NCBI GenBank assembly: GCA_922989275.2
Contig: OV277861.1
Coordinates: 27,682,479-27,746,478, forward strand
DNA: 64,000 nt
Direction of reading: 5' to 3'
Origin: Gari tellinella
Taxonomy: Eukaryota; Mollusca; Bivalvia; Cardiida; Psammobiidae
Shown: in pieces, positions 9,489 to 21,601 of the stretch
How positions within the stretch are numbered: position 1 is the stretch's first letter
Layout: each line of letters starts with the position of its first letter
The notes under the pieces: model-generated
What the model was told of the DNA's origin: nothing
Seen by the model: only the letters and a program-made list of their open reading frames with translations
The model's database searches: none
Made by a program: the position numbers and the translations under genes

Positions 9489-10096
9489 GATAAAAACATA
9501 AAGAATGATACGTTTATCAATATATTTTTGCTTTGCTTGCACAAATGGAAAAAGAAAAATGTGTATTTGGTTTGTTTTATTTACAGCGTTCGCACAAAAA
9601 CAATGCATTTCATTGTTTTTGTGGCAGTTACAAGTATGAACTTAAACACGTACATGTCTTTATACGTATATATCAGTGATTAGGTGCCATAGATGATCAA
9701 CGTGTATATGTAATACGTGGTAGACATATAGAAACATGTCAAACCTTTGACTTACACATACCAAGGATAGACCACGGTGCAATATAAATAATGATTAAAA
9801 ATGATCAGTTATATTGCTTTAAATCCCTTTAAAGCAATAACCTGAGAATGCTTGCATTTACAAACAATCTGAGCCATGATAAAACGTCGAGTTGTTCGGT
9901 GTCTAACCAAGACCCATATAGTTTGACACTCCTGTGAATGTTTCTACATTCAAAATGTTTAGACCCTGACTTTTAGAATAATCGTATGATACTACTTTGA
10001 GACGATAATCTAACAAAGAAGACGTTCATCATTACTTCAATTCAGAACAATATAAACATTCTCAAACATAATTATACATGTATTGACCTATGCCAT
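9489..10096. other. 3' flank of SLC5 copy 2
   Basis: Alignable by eye with the copy 1 flank (TTCTACATTCAAAATGTtTAgACCCTGA against TCTATATTCAACATGTCTAAACCCTGA near 3735-3770). The same phrase occurs at 19487-19520 behind copy 3. No clear polyadenylation signal identified. Confidence 0.5.
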
Positions 10097-11899
10097 TCAT
10101 AACGTGTCAGTCTTCAATACGTTCAACGGTTCGTTTGTAGGTTCTGACATCTCAACTTTATTTGGCTTGCACAGAAAGAATCTCCTATTAAGTTTCAACA
10201 TAAGATGTTTCGGTATTTTCCTTTTCTCACCATTTGAAGTCACGATGCTCGTAGCAATGCCAAAGATTACAGTGACTATTGTCACCATTCCTCCAAAGTA
10301 TTGATATGAAACAGAGTATAAATAATCTAAACCATGAGTACTTGTTGGTTCAGGTTGTTCCGTTCCGTTATATACTGTTTTGTTGACGATGTACATGGAT
10401 TCTGGGAAATAATTTGCATTAGTTATAGAATGGTTCATTGATGTCACTGAATAGTTGTAGCATTTGTCTGTCGGTCCAAGCGGAAGCCATGGTGTCATTT
10501 TTTGACCTGTAGAGAAATTGCTTCCCCATGACAGCCATAGTGCAATACTTACACCTACAACAATACTGACCAAAATGCCTTTCCTTGTTGTACGTTTGAT
10601 GAATATCGATAGAAAGAACACAGCTGTAACAGGCCCGTTTAGAGCACCAAGAATGCTTGCTGATATCTGTGAAATTGGTCCTTCAGCCTGGCTGATCACG
10701 ATTGCCACACCTACGCAAATGAACCCACACACAACAACAACCACTCTAGACGCCTGTGTTAACGTTGAGTCTGAAATCCGCTTTAGTTTGGTGCGTATGA
10801 CGTCTTCCGAAACAACGGCAGATACACTACTGAGAAGAGAAGATACTGTACTTAGTGACGCACTACATAAGGCTGCTAGAAATAGACCAGTCATTCCAGG
10901 AACGTTTTCAAACATGTCCATTACTAGATAGGAAACTATTTGGTTAGGATTGTTTATTTGTCCAGCAGCCAATGGATCACAGCCTTTGTTCGCAAAATAC
11001 GCATATGCGACAATTCCTTCGCACATTACTAGCGGCTCTAGAATTAAAAACCCAAATATAGACCAGACCGCTACCTTGCGCGCCTCTCGGATCGACTTTG
11101 TTGAGTTCAGTCGCTGTACAACTGGTGAACTGCATGAAAATACAACTTCTCTGATTGCTGCTCCGAACACTAGCGTCCAAAAGGTATGTCGAGTCATTGG
11201 GTTAGGATCAAAGTCAATTAAATTCAGGCGACCTGTAGGTTTGTTGAAATCAATAACACGTTGAATACCACCAACACATATTGTTCCATATATCAGAATA
11301 GCAAAGATCATACCAATCATAATGATACCTTGGACGACATCGGTCAACACGACGGCTTTTATCCCTCCTAGACAGGTATAGATTACAGCGATGCCTGATA
11401 TTAAAACAATGTAAACCCATACCGACATTCCGATTACTGACTGCAATGCAACGGCTGCACCAAACAAGACTACGCCTGCATAAATTATCATGAATAGTAC
11501 CCCAAGAGCTGTCCCCATTTGTCGTATCATTAGAGAATCGTGGCGCATTTGAAGATACTCGTATACACTCGTCACTTGTAGAGGATAGAATAACGGAATA
11601 GAAATCCAAATCATCGACGAATAGGCAATCGCATATCCTATTACCACAAGCCAGAATATGGCACCATGCACATACACCTCAGCTGGAAATCCTAGAAAGA
11701 AGATTGAGGATTCATAGGTCACTAACATCGACATTGCTACCGGAAATGCTGTCAATTTTGCGCCTCCTCTATGAAAGTCGAAGGAAGATAAACGTTTTTT
11801 TCCTTTGACAGAAAAAAATATACCAGTTGCCAAAGATGCAAATATGCCAAGGAATAGCACAACATAGTCAGCCGAGTGGATGCTATGTCCAGCAGCCAT
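10097..11899 (-). CDS. SLC5-family sodium/solute symporter, copy 2, intronless
   Basis: 600 residues, collinear with copies 1, 3 and 4 and of normal family length. The expected motifs are present: FDFHRGGAKLTAFPVAMSM (GG kept), FPAEVYVHG, YTCLGGIKAVVLTDVVQ, the Ser-rich eighth helix SASLSTVSSLLSS, VMDMFENVPG, a loop with NYS, NHS, NKT and NGT glycosylation sequons, and the C-terminal KTDTL. It acts in the plasma membrane by family; the substrate is unknown. The frame also runs 13 codons upstream to 11938, but the TATA-like box at 11957-11963 is too close for that start, and MAAG aligns with the MATG of its paralogues. No frameshift or stop, so probably functional. Confidence 0.94.
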   Translation of the reverse strand: MAAGHSIHSADYVVLFLGIFASLATGIFFSVKGKKRLSSFDFHRGGAKLTAFPVAMSMLVTYESSIFFLGFPAEVYVHGAIFWLVVIGYAIAYSSMIWISIPLFYPLQVTSVYEYLQMRHDSLMIRQMGTALGVLFMIIYAGVVLFGAAVALQSVIGMSVWVYIVLISGIAVIYTCLGGIKAVVLTDVVQGIIMIGMIFAILIYGTICVGGIQRVIDFNKPTGRLNLIDFDPNPMTRHTFWTLVFGAAIREVVFSCSSPVVQRLNSTKSIREARKVAVWSIFGFLILEPLVMCEGIVAYAYFANKGCDPLAAGQINNPNQIVSYLVMDMFENVPGMTGLFLAALCSASLSTVSSLLSSVSAVVSEDVIRTKLKRISDSTLTQASRVVVVVCGFICVGVAIVISQAEGPISQISASILGALNGPVTAVFFLSIFIKRTTRKGILVSIVVGVSIALWLSWGSNFSTGQKMTPWLPLGPTDKCYNYSVTSMNHSITNANYFPESMYIVNKTVYNGTEQPEPTSTHGLDYLYSVSYQYFGGMVTIVTVIFGIATSIVTSNGEKRKIPKHLMLKLNRRFFLCKPNKVEMSEPTNEPLNVLKTDTL

Positions 11900-11956
11900 G
11901 TTGGTATTATCACTGAGGATGCTATCTGATAATGACACTGTTATGAATTCAATTTA

Positions 11957-11963
11957 CCTTATA
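11957..11963 (-). promoter_or_regulatory. TATA-like box of SLC5 copy 2
   Basis: Minus-strand ACCTATAAGGT, 58 bp from the ATG at 11899, the same spacing as copy 1. Confidence 0.5.
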
Positions 11964-12228
11964 GGTTCTTCTTTAATGCTTACATACCTCTAGCTCTTGC
12001 AAAAACATTTTCACTGCTTCTACAATAACATTATAAACAGCCAAACAAAATTTAAGTACATTGTTACAGGTAGTTGCTTAGTCCAGGCAGAGAGTTTAGG
12101 CACAATCAGAAACTGATTGCTTTCGGCCTGCTTTAAGAAATAACCTGTCTTTAGGTCTGAAAACAACCTATGAAGAAAAGGGTGTTACAAACTAATTTCT
12201 CAACATATTAGATATAAAGACGTACATC

Positions 12229-12343
12229 ACGTGATCACATAGGTTTCCAATTTATATGCATTATGTTTATTAATATCATTCAAATCGTCTTATTTGTTAT
12301 TTTTGTTATTGTCTCATTATACATGTATTTCCATATATATAGT
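12229..12343 (-). promoter_or_regulatory. Conserved upstream block of the SLC5 array, copy 2
   Basis: CACGTGATCACATAGGTTTC, AATTTATATGCA, TTATTAATATCATTCAAATC, GTCTTATTTG, TTATTGTCTCATTATAC, TTTCCATATATATAG. It corresponds phrase by phrase to the blocks of copies 1, 3 and 4. The gap to the TATA box is about 265 bp here and about 30 bp in copies 3 and 4. Confidence 0.5.
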
Positions 12344-12933
12344 CGGCCCAATAGGCTGTTTCAGTTTTCACAAACTGTGATGGCAAGCTCAAATTAAAAA
12401 AAAAAATACCTGTCAAGAAGCATATTTATGTTGTAGAGTATACAATCAATACCTTACAAAATATATTTTAAGTTCTTTGATAATAAAAATAAGTCCAATA
12501 TTACTCTATGGGCTGACTTATTTTGAGCAAAAAGAAAGAGTACATATATATGCATGTTAAAGGTTTATATATGCACCACTTAAGGCATGTAATTCGGTAA
12601 TTATGGGAGAACGTGGCAGATTTCTAATGTATATTTTAGTATATAAGCGTTGTATAAAATTTTGGATAAGGATGGATGCATTACCAGACAATAGATATGT
12701 GAAGAAACATTATAATATGGTTAAATGCTAATGATGAACGGGGGTATAAAACTAATTTTTGGGCTACATTTTTACGTTTAAAATGCATACAGTAACGGAT
12801 ACGGTTATATTTGGAGGAAACCCAAACAGTTTATGGCCCAAAATATTTCCTCATTCAATATGTTGACAGATTAAAGGATTAATATAGGCAAAACAAGTTT
12901 AAGGCAAAAATGGTTTAAATGTGTTGTGATAAT
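12344..12933. other. AT-rich intergenic DNA up to the edge of block A
   Basis: No coding frame, RNA gene or repeat recognised. The next base belongs to the ~19 kb block repeated at 44574. Confidence 0.5.
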
Positions 12934-14156
12934 TACAAATTGGTTTTAAACAGACATTTTAAGACCTCATTTGAAAATGAAAAGTAATCAGAAATGATTG
13001 ATTTTCAAAGGTTCGGACGCAGTATTGTATCATTTAGGCTTCTTCACATAAACGTATGATAGGAAAAGTAATGAACTCACCTGGAGAAATGCGTTACTGC
13101 GTTTATTGTGATAATGTTTAAGAAAACTAAGTTCATTTTATGTATCGTCCTTGATATGAACAGTTTAGAACTAGATAATTATAAAAGGAAAAGGTTTGGG
13201 GAGTATTCCTCAATCCCTAAATTTAACATTTATACTGCTCTTTTCTAATATTTCGTCCTCTAATAATAAAAAATTAATTCCCTTTCTGGAATATTGAAAA
13301 ACATTATATGAAATTTAATATTTTGATATCCTCTACAAACAAGACAATTATACAATACTTAGCTATGTTCATTTATTGTGCCATGGAATTTCATGATTTC
13401 ATTTCGTACATAATGTCAAAATAGATAATATATTGGTTCGAAGATATTATATGTCCGCTCTACTTTATAGGTGAAGATGTATACTTTACCAACAATGTGG
13501 CAATATAAGTATGCACAGTGTCTACTGCAAACCGATAAAATATTTCTGATGTATTGTTTACTATTGTTTTGTACATGTATTGTTTTGTTGATTAATCCCG
13601 TCACTACCAAGGCAAATTTTGCATGCGCAATATTTCGCTTACTTCACTTTTAAACTTCAGAGATTTTCCTTATTCTTGCAAAAATAGTGAATGAGTGTCA
13701 AGCAATTTAGACCCAGAAGAGTAGCAAGGTTGCTTGGCGTTATGTCCGGATCCATGCCGTTTGCATATAACACTACATTTGGAGGTAGTCAATGAAGGGG
13801 TTAATGTTTTTCATGTTTATTTACTCTTGTTGTTTAGAAAGTATAGTTTATCACTAGCAGTGGTATGAATTCAATATCAAAACATGAATGTAGTGAATAT
13901 TGATTGGAAAAATATAAGGAGAAATATTACGTCACATAAGTATATTTATATTATGTGAAGGACGTTTGTTGCAAACTTCTATATAACTGTAATAGATATG
14001 TTAGTAACTCATTTTGTATATATATGCATATACATGTATGGGCCGGAATCCTACAATGTTGAATAAACTAGTAAGAAGCAGGAAGTATTTCCCATTAGAT
14101 CATTACAAGTACATGGTAGCTGGGAAATAAATTTCAATGAAGACTATAAAACAGCC
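12934..14156. other. Block A left part, no gene
   Basis: AT-rich. A decayed family palindrome lies at about 13698-13768 (CAAGCAATTTAGACCC...GGATCCATGCCGTTTGC) with AGGGGTTAATG at 13796, the worn end of a TTAACCC element. Overlapping 60-65-codon frames on both strands at 13416-13653 are identical in block B but look fortuitous. Confidence 0.45.
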
Positions 14157-15084
14157 TTAAGGTAGCGTTTTACGAAATGATTGGTAAAATAGTCGTTTTA
14201 TACTTTTTTACAAATCCTGATAGATAAAGGTATTTTCTACAAGTTACCAAATTCTCTCTTGCTTAAACAAACGCTTTCTCGGTCATTTTATCGGTAGATC
14301 ACGCGTCTGAATCCCAGTTGGGTGCCTCAATTGCGTAGATTACGTGACTAGATAGGTGGTTTATTCCGAAGCTGTCAGAGGTGATTTACGACTTTTACAG
14401 TATTAAAATCATTACTTTTATATGATTGGCTTTGTTAATTTGGGGCGGAGTTTAACTAAATGGTTGCTCATAAGCTGGGTCATGTTTTATTTGTTGAAAA
14501 AGAAGGTCTTAGTTGAATACCGGGCGGTCACGAGAGCCTAATTGACACATCAGTCAGTTAATTGGAGTTTCCGCCATTACATAATTTGAAGCAAGCGGTA
14601 TTTTTGAACACCCGTAACCGTCGCAGTTGGGGTTCGATTTTCGTGCGGTTTAAAGCAGATGAAAGGGTATTATCTCCCCGAGGGAACCGTTTTCTCAGAA
14701 ATTGTATAAATAGCTCCAATGGTCCGTTATAAAGCGTTACGTAATAGTGGTCTACTTTAAACCGTAAAAAAATGTTACATAACAAAGGTTTGAAGCGGTT
14801 TTTTAAAAATCTGAGACATGGATCCCTAGATATGTTTATAAAGAGTATTTTGGGCAATTTTTATCATATTACAAATAAAGATGCATTTGATATCGTTGTT
14901 TGATTTTTTTTTAAATGTTCTTATAAAATCGTAAACAATTAAAATATTTTTTGTAAATTGGCATATTCTGATTGGATGTGTACCATTTTCACCCGTCAGC
15001 TATAAAATTGGGGGGGAAATCATCAATCACGACAATTAATTAGAAAAATCCGCTTGCAGTATCGATTGTAAACAGCTACCTTAA
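14157..15084. mobile_element. 928 bp TTAA-flanked inverted-repeat element (piggyBac-type target), block A
   Basis: TTAA followed by GGTAGCGTTTTAC at the left; GTAAACAGCTACC followed by TTAA at the right. That is a ~13 bp terminal inverted repeat between TTAA target copies, the signature of piggyBac-type insertions. No transposase frame is present; the 99-codon frame at 14558-14857 is not recognised. Interior landmarks are TCTCCCCGAGGG and CGTCGCAGTTGGGG. Assignment to a non-autonomous piggyBac-like element is inference from the ends alone. Confidence 0.65.
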
Positions 15085-16433
15085 GAGGCAATGTTATGGG
15101 AAATAGCTTGAATTATTTCAGATGAAACTAAATAAAAGTGGATGGGCTACGTTTCAAAAAACTAATAACTATAATCAAACAAGGCTATTGCTCATCTGCA
15201 TAGCCTTTTAAAACAAAACAATATTCCGGTACTATCTGACTGTTTGAGCACGGTGCAGGCTGGAACGTTAACTGATTATGCTCAGCGTGTGCTACACTAT
15301 GATACAAACTGGTTTGACGAACGCTATTGCTTAGCGTCAGTGTGGCTGATAATGAACTGTATCACCAGCGCCATTCTCAAGAAGACTGTTGGGCGTTGTT
15401 GAACCGTATGTTGAGAGCTATTCACGAACTGATTGCTCAGAGTTGTCTCTGCTACACTACAAAACCTTGGTTCGACTACAGTTTTGTAACATCAATGTTC
15501 CAGCTTGTCATGGAACCTCTATGATGTATCGTCGATCTGTAGCAAACCGTCACTCTTCAATAATAACTGTTTTCAGTCCCATACAAATCGCAAAGATCTG
15601 AAGTGACATACTAACGAGCTATTATCAAACGTAAGTTATTATGTTAATAGCTTGTGAAGAGAGTTATCTTGTGAAAGAATATGCAATCTGCAGTGTTTCA
15701 ACTCCCTCCAGTTTATATTCACTGACCGTCTAACATTCTGAACGGTTCTTTCAATATACATAAATTAGACTAAAAGTAGATTATTCCTAATAATTAAAAA
15801 AATGAACTTTTACTTTTGCACCAGACAGTTATAAAACTTTGGTTATGTTTAAAATGTCCAGTATAGAAAATAATGGTTATAAAGGCTTATATGAGAGATA
15901 TTACGCAAAATTCAGTGTTTGGTATACAAAGGGTATATAATTACATTAGGCAAAGAAGAAAAACGTACGATATGCGTTATCTTCGCATTGTCTCTATATA
16001 AACTAACTGCAATAGTCACATACATTTTAGAGGCTTTAATCTCTACATGAAGACTATTTCTGACATTGTCTCAGCTGAGCTGTATGGTATCTATCTAATT
16101 AGAGTAACTGTTTCCCTTGAAATTGCATTGTTTGGTTTCAATCCCAGATATATCAATTCTTTGAAAACCTCAATTAATTAAATTCTGCACATCCATCTAC
16201 AGCACTTCCTCAACCAATCATTCCGCTGAATATATGTATATATTTTAAATATTTATAGTTTTAAGTTGTAAGAGACATTGGGGAATGTCTTACTTACAAG
16301 TTACCATCTCTGTAATACATTACTTTCCATTTAGTAACTTTAATGGTGACACATGTACATTAAGTCTAAATGTAGATCATAAAATGATAAATAAGTTTGT
16401 GCAAAGAAACTTATTCCGAAGGTTTTGTTAAAT
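15085..16433. other. Unrecognised region, possibly decayed coding sequence at 15230-15600
   Basis: Around 15240-15600 codon-like sequence is open in alternating frames (a 65-codon frame at 15327-15524, a 70-codon frame at 15389-15601, plus a frame reading TDYAQRVLHYDTNWFDERYC). This pattern fits a frameshifted gene or transposon relic. No family is recognised. The rest is AT-rich with no gene seen. Confidence 0.3.
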
Positions 16434-16804
16434 TACAGGGTTCCCTCTCTACAACGACACCCTATCGGAGACACAGAGAGTGTGTGTTGTTCCGTGGGAG
16501 TCGTTATATGGAGGGAAAATTAAGACTTGGCTTACATTTGCAAACAGCTTGAATCCAGATCAGACGCCGCGTTACGCGGGGTTTGATCTGGATTCAAGCT
16601 GGTTGCCACTCGTCATTATATGTATTCTATCAAAATGCTCACTTATATGTGTCTTGGATAAAACAGCACACAACAAATGTTAGCAAGCAATATTCGCCCA
16701 TGAAAAGGTTGGGCATTTATGTCTTGTTTTGAGGAACAGTAGCAATGGTTGCTGTCAGGAGGTAGTCGTTGTTAGGAGGACCGTTGAAGGCAGGGATCAA
16801 TGTA
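16434..16804 (-). mobile_element. MITE-like element, TACAG/CTCTACAACG family, block A
   Basis: TACAGGGTTCCCTCTCTACA at the left; the right end is degenerate (CCGTTGAAGGCAGGGATCAATGTA). The palindrome is at about 16546-16606 (core GCCGCGTTACGCGGGG). Minus orientation by comparison with 17834-18199. Block B counterpart at 48130-48491. Confidence 0.72.
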
Positions 16805-17833
16805 TCGTCAATATTACCTTCTGCGCAAATCTCGTGTAAAGTTTTGCAGTTTGATGGTAACGAAGTACCCAGATACAGATATTCCAATGATAAAAGAAGT
16901 AAATGTAAACTGTCAATAAATCTAAGAGAATATTGTACAAGAAGAGGCCAAAAAGATTGTATAACTTATCACACACAAACGGACGTAATACAACTCATAA
17001 CGGGACCACTTACAGACTTTTCTATACGCGTATGTAATATTTCTACACAGCGGATGTCAGTGCGAGCGTATGCGTTTTGCCACACAATCATACATTTGAA
17101 TGTGTAGCCGCTTAAATCAATTCAAAAACTTTCCCATACTAGACTGCATCATATATCTTGTTTCTTTACTGTTAAAATAGTTTTAACTGATAACAAATCC
17201 AATAAGCGACTTTGTGTGTGGGGACATGACAGGAAGGGAGAATGGCAGTTTTACATTGCTGTTTGGGAAACGGTACTTAGTACGTTTCATATTTATGTAC
17301 TCTAAATGTTAATGAGTTTTGTTGTGCATGGCAAATAGTACCATTTGTTAAGATAGAAAAAGAAAGAAAAGTCCTATTTTGGAGATGACACAGCTATGGG
17401 TCTCATGTACAGCATTTCATTTAGCTATACAATATTCCTTTAGTACCTTGTCCTTACCTTACAATTGTTATTTACAGACAGTTTGGATCCTGGGCTGGTA
17501 CTGTCTAACGTGTTGTCTGATCAGGAACCAAACCGTTTCTCACTCATTTCATTGTTTCTAAGTCAAAAATATCTAGGCTTTAAATATGAGAAATGAAAGC
17601 AGGTGACAATTGTTCAAGGCAAATGACGTCAGAAATGTAAAATAATCTATATAGTAAACTAAACTGAAACAATCCGTTCGATATTGACTACTCAGGCGTC
17701 AAAGACTGTAGTCAACAGCAAACTGTACGGTAGAATTGTCGATATGGGTGTCAAACGGTATTGAACTGACTAAGGCAACCACAAGGTTTAATATAGAAAC
17801 AGTTACATATTGCGTTATATCCACATACATTAA
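16805..17833. other. Intergenic DNA with a lone palindrome
   Basis: A palindrome-family copy lies at about 17479-17539 (CAGTTTGGATCCTGGGC...GATCAGGAACCAAACCG). Near 17210-17255 the block is shorter than block B: two segments of 335 and 226 bp present at 48892-49226 and 49276-49501 are missing here. No gene recognised. Confidence 0.5.
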
Positions 17834-18199
17834 TACAGCGTTCCCTCTCTACAACAGCCCTCTCATCAACGACTCCCTGCTTACAGCGACCCTTGTTGCA
17901 GTTCCCTAAATAGGACAATTATGTCTTACGATTTAAATACTACAATATCGTCTGCTTAAAATGTCGTCTGCTGTTTTTCTCAAAGTTCATATTCGACATT
18001 TTGACAGATAAAACCTTAGTGACGAGTGACAAACAGCTTGAATCCAGATCAGACCCCGCGTTACGCGGCGTCCATCTGATCTGGAGTCAATCTATTTGCA
18101 AATGTAAACCAATTTTCCTCCTTATAACGACTCCCTCCGAACAACGAACACAAATTTGTCTCCCATTTGGTGTCGTTGTAAAGAGGGCGCGCCGTGTAT
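17834..18199 (+). mobile_element. MITE-like element, TACAG/CTCTACAACG family, block A
   Basis: TACAGCGTTCCCTCTCTACA to AAGAGGGCGCGCCGTGTA. The palindrome is at 18031-18093, with CCATCT added beside the core. It carries the family phrases GGACAATTATGTCTTACG and GTCGTCTGCTGTTTTTCTC. Confidence 0.75.
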
Positions 18200-19708
18200 C
18201 TATGATAACTGCAATTGGTTCGAGAATAAAGGCCATTTTAGTATGTACGATTGTTTATTTGATTTGGCACTTCCTCACAATTCTGGTCATATTAGCCATA
18301 CAGCTTCGATGCGTATTTGTTTGCTATAAATGCATGAGTGTATGGTGTGTATGCGCTGGTGCGTGGGTGAAGCAGTTTGATAGAGTCCCATTACTCTGCA
18401 CTGTATCAGTTGGCAAAGTCTGCCTCCCCCCCCCCTCCCCCGCCTACTAGGGAAGTGTATGTATATAGTTAACCCCTTCACTTTCAATGATGCCATTAAG
18501 CGCGTTTTCAAACTGTTTGGCACTTTGGGAGGGCCGCTGTAGGGAGGGAGCCCCGTATGTTCGAACAATGATATGAAAAGGCAAGACTTAACCGCATTAT
18601 AAAACATTGAAGACCAGACCACGTGATTGTAAAGCGTTTGCGCTGAGGCTGAGATCGTCGTTCTCAAAACTTTGTTTTGTAAGTTTGGATGAATCTACGC
18701 AAATATGACCAATCAAAAGCTTACAAACTATTTCAGACTCAACTCAAACGCCTTTTTAAGCATTGACCAAGGCATAGATCAAAAGTTTCCACTACGTTGT
18801 TTAACAATGCTGACAGTGTAATATGCATAATTCAGTATATTTTATGCTTATCTAGCTTCAGGAATATGTATGTATATCTAATAACGTATTTATAATCACA
18901 TATCCATATTCATATTAACATATATTAGATAAATGAATGTGTTTTATTCATTAATCAGTAAGGATATTTACATTTGATACTATATTAAAATAGATATTCC
19001 CTGGAAATAGGTTTTAGCTATCACCTTGTGAATGCTATAAAGGTTGAAACATTGCCAATTCTGTTTTATTACTATAACCCGTTGACTTGGCCTCAGTGAG
19101 ATTGAATATGAAATTTGAAAACCGTTTGGGTTCTGTTTACCGTCTGATAATTGTCCATTCAATCAATAATTTTAACATGTCTGAATTCAAAAAGACTAAG
19201 TAATCGGTTTTAGAAATACCACAAGACAACAACATTTCATACAGATAATAGCTTGACACTACGTATACGCGAGAATAAATCAAACAAAAATAACCTTGTC
19301 GTCCATAGCTAATCTAAAATTCAATTTGAAAGCATTTTATTGTGGAAAAAAGAATAAAAGTGTTAACCAGTTAGGATCCAGATGGAACGATTGGTTACTC
19401 TGTTTGTCTTATCTTAATCGAAACTGTTTACAACGGATATCTCACATTTGTACGCAGAAAGCAGAGGGTCTAAATTCACTGGATGTGTCTACAATCACTT
19501 GCCTAAACCCTGAATTTGATAACAATCAGAATATACTACAAGATGTACTTCAAGAATATGACTTGACAGTGACAATGTCTCGTCTCACCCGCCATGTACA
19601 AGCCGTATAGGACTCTACAATGTATTAGTTTCAGATTCAGATTTGGTCGTTAATTAATTATTCTGTTAATTGATGAATAAACAACATAGTTTGCCCTTTA
19701 CGACAGTA
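18200..19708. other. Intergenic DNA with element fragments
   Basis: 18471-18560 joins a TTAACCCCTTCACTTTCAATG end to a GTAGGGAGGGAG terminal fragment. 18665-18775 matches one half of the foldback at 6936-7077 in complement (TATGACCAATCAAAAGC, CAGACTCAACTCAAACGCC). At 19487-19540 the phrase CTAAACCCTGAATTTGATAA is the copy 3 version of the SLC5 3' flank. The frame at 19296-19610 is not recognised. Confidence 0.45.
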
Positions 19709-20385
19709 TATTTACATTCGCCCCATTCAGTTCCATTTGAACAAAATACTGTTCATTTCGTATAAACACCATTTCTCGATGGGCGGGACATGTTGATAAG
19801 TTTCGAAAAGGAGGCGGAACATATGCTGTTTTCACTCGCGAATTAATCATTGGAACTTGGACAGCAAACATTTGGCGGATTTTTCAAAATTGTTCTTAAC
19901 CGATCTATGCCTTCCTATAAGTCAAAAACATGATTCCCGACTAAAATTCTTCGTTATTAATGAGATAAATTGCAAGAAAATTACATACCTTATAGACATA
20001 AGTCATCTGCGCTTACTTTCTGACTAAAAACCTTATAGATTTATCCTTCTTTAAAAATGACGTCACTTCCAAATGACGTCAAATCGGCATTTCGCGTCAA
20101 ACTGTCAAAGTTGTTGACCTTAGAATGTAAACAATGGAACTTATTTTTTTGCTTTCGAATATACACAGCTTCAATAAATTGGTCATTGCTGTTCCTCACA
20201 GGGTACACATTATTCGTGTAATCAACCTCTAATATTGATTAAACATACGTGAGTACTGACAAAATGTTAATATAATATTAAAAGTTGCAGCAAATACATG
20301 TATAATTTGCCAATAATTTTCTGTCGTTCATTTCGCTTGAACGCCGAAAAAATCAATTCATTTCTAAAATGAACCCCTTAGCGTC
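19709..20385 (+). repeat. Dispersed repeat R (long form), block A
   Basis: Begins TATTTACATTCGCCCC and ends CGCCGAAAAAATCAATTC / CATTTCTAAAA. The same edges and internal phrases (GGAGGCGG, CCTCTAATATTGATTAAA) occur in a shorter copy at 29817-30169 in the same block. Mobile or duplicated DNA of unknown type; the 125-codon frame starting at 20369 begins inside its end and is probably not a gene. Confidence 0.5.
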
Positions 20386-21601
20386 GCTGGGGGCAAGTTT
20401 CGTAAACGCACGATTAACTTACCCAGCAAAGCTAATAGGGGTATTATACTGCCGTAAATGGGAAAATAAATGTCGTTTATTCCTTAAATATATTTATATT
20501 CATATGCTGCCTTGTCCATTTAATGTGCATTTTGACCATATCTGTTTTCATGTATATGAATATATCATAAACCGTCCAAATATGTTTGATAGTGTAATCT
20601 CGATTTTACAGCCATTCGATCTTGAACATGGTATGAAAAGTATGAAAAGTACATGTATTATACTTACAACTTACAAATACAGGCTTTTACCTGGTAAAAT
20701 TTCTCTCTGTGCTAAGAACGCTCATCAGAACAAAAAGTCAACCTGATATCCATCATCAAAGTATATTTTAAACAATTAGTTCGCACTTGCTTTTATACAT
20801 GATATTTATATTTAACAATACGCTGAACAGCTGGATGCTTTAGAGCGCTTTTGAGAATTTGATTCTTTGATTTTTTTATGTGTTTACGTTAAGAGTATTG
20901 AACTACCGGTATTTATGCTTCAATCGTTACTTAATATAAATCTAGACAGAAATGTTTTTTTCAGTTTCAACACTATGTCTAGATAACTGTCTTGACACTA
21001 AGCTGCATATAGTATTTGGAATTTCCCGACCGTTTAGTGAAGATTCACAAACCAACAAGTTTTGTTAGGACTATGCCAAGTTAATATAAGTTAAGCAAAA
21101 CGCTAGATCTGATTTCAAGCACCCGACAACCACATAACGCCAGATACAGTAGGGCCACAAGGTACGTTTACACCGCTCTTTGAGACATTTACTATGTGTA
21201 GAACTACTTTCGGCCGATACACATATAATTTAAACATGTCATAACGGAATCTTACGTTCGAAGTTAAGTCCAAGTAGAAAGTGCGAATGCATTATTTTGC
21301 GTTTTTAAGTTTTAGCGACTTTATCTCTAAGTTTGGTCAACAAATTCAACCGTCGAATATAACTTGTATATCTATAAACGAAACGTCACTATGGCGTTTT
21401 TATTTCGGATTGTCAAGGGAGAGAAAAAGTACAGTTAAAATTACGTAGCGTTATCTCCTTTAAATCAACAAGCTTTAGTTAAAAAAATTATTTGTAATGA
21501 TTTTAAACAGGGGTTTCGAGATACCCTCCGGATAATCTGAGAGAGAACCATTATAAATATGAATAAATAAGCATTCACAAATATATATTAGCCAATATCA
21601 T
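20386..21601. other. Intergenic DNA between repeat R and SLC5 copy 3
   Basis: AT-rich. A 125-codon frame (20369-20746) is the same length in block B with one codon changed. It has no recognisable domain and mostly Tyr/Ile/His-rich composition. No polyadenylation signal for the minus-strand gene could be fixed. Confidence 0.35.

Noticed and set aside
13416..13653. Overlapping 60-65-codon frames on both strands, identical in both blocks
   Set aside because: Identity is explained by the recent duplication; there is no start context, domain or partner exon.
14280..14330. tRNA-like phrase (TCGGTAGATCACGCG...GAATCCCAGTT)
   Set aside because: No acceptor stem or complete cloverleaf could be built, and it lies inside the TTAA-flanked element.
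16769..17107. 112-codon frame with apparent conservation in block B
   Set aside because: It begins within the end of a MITE, and its end differs by frameshift in block B (shorter, 89 codons).
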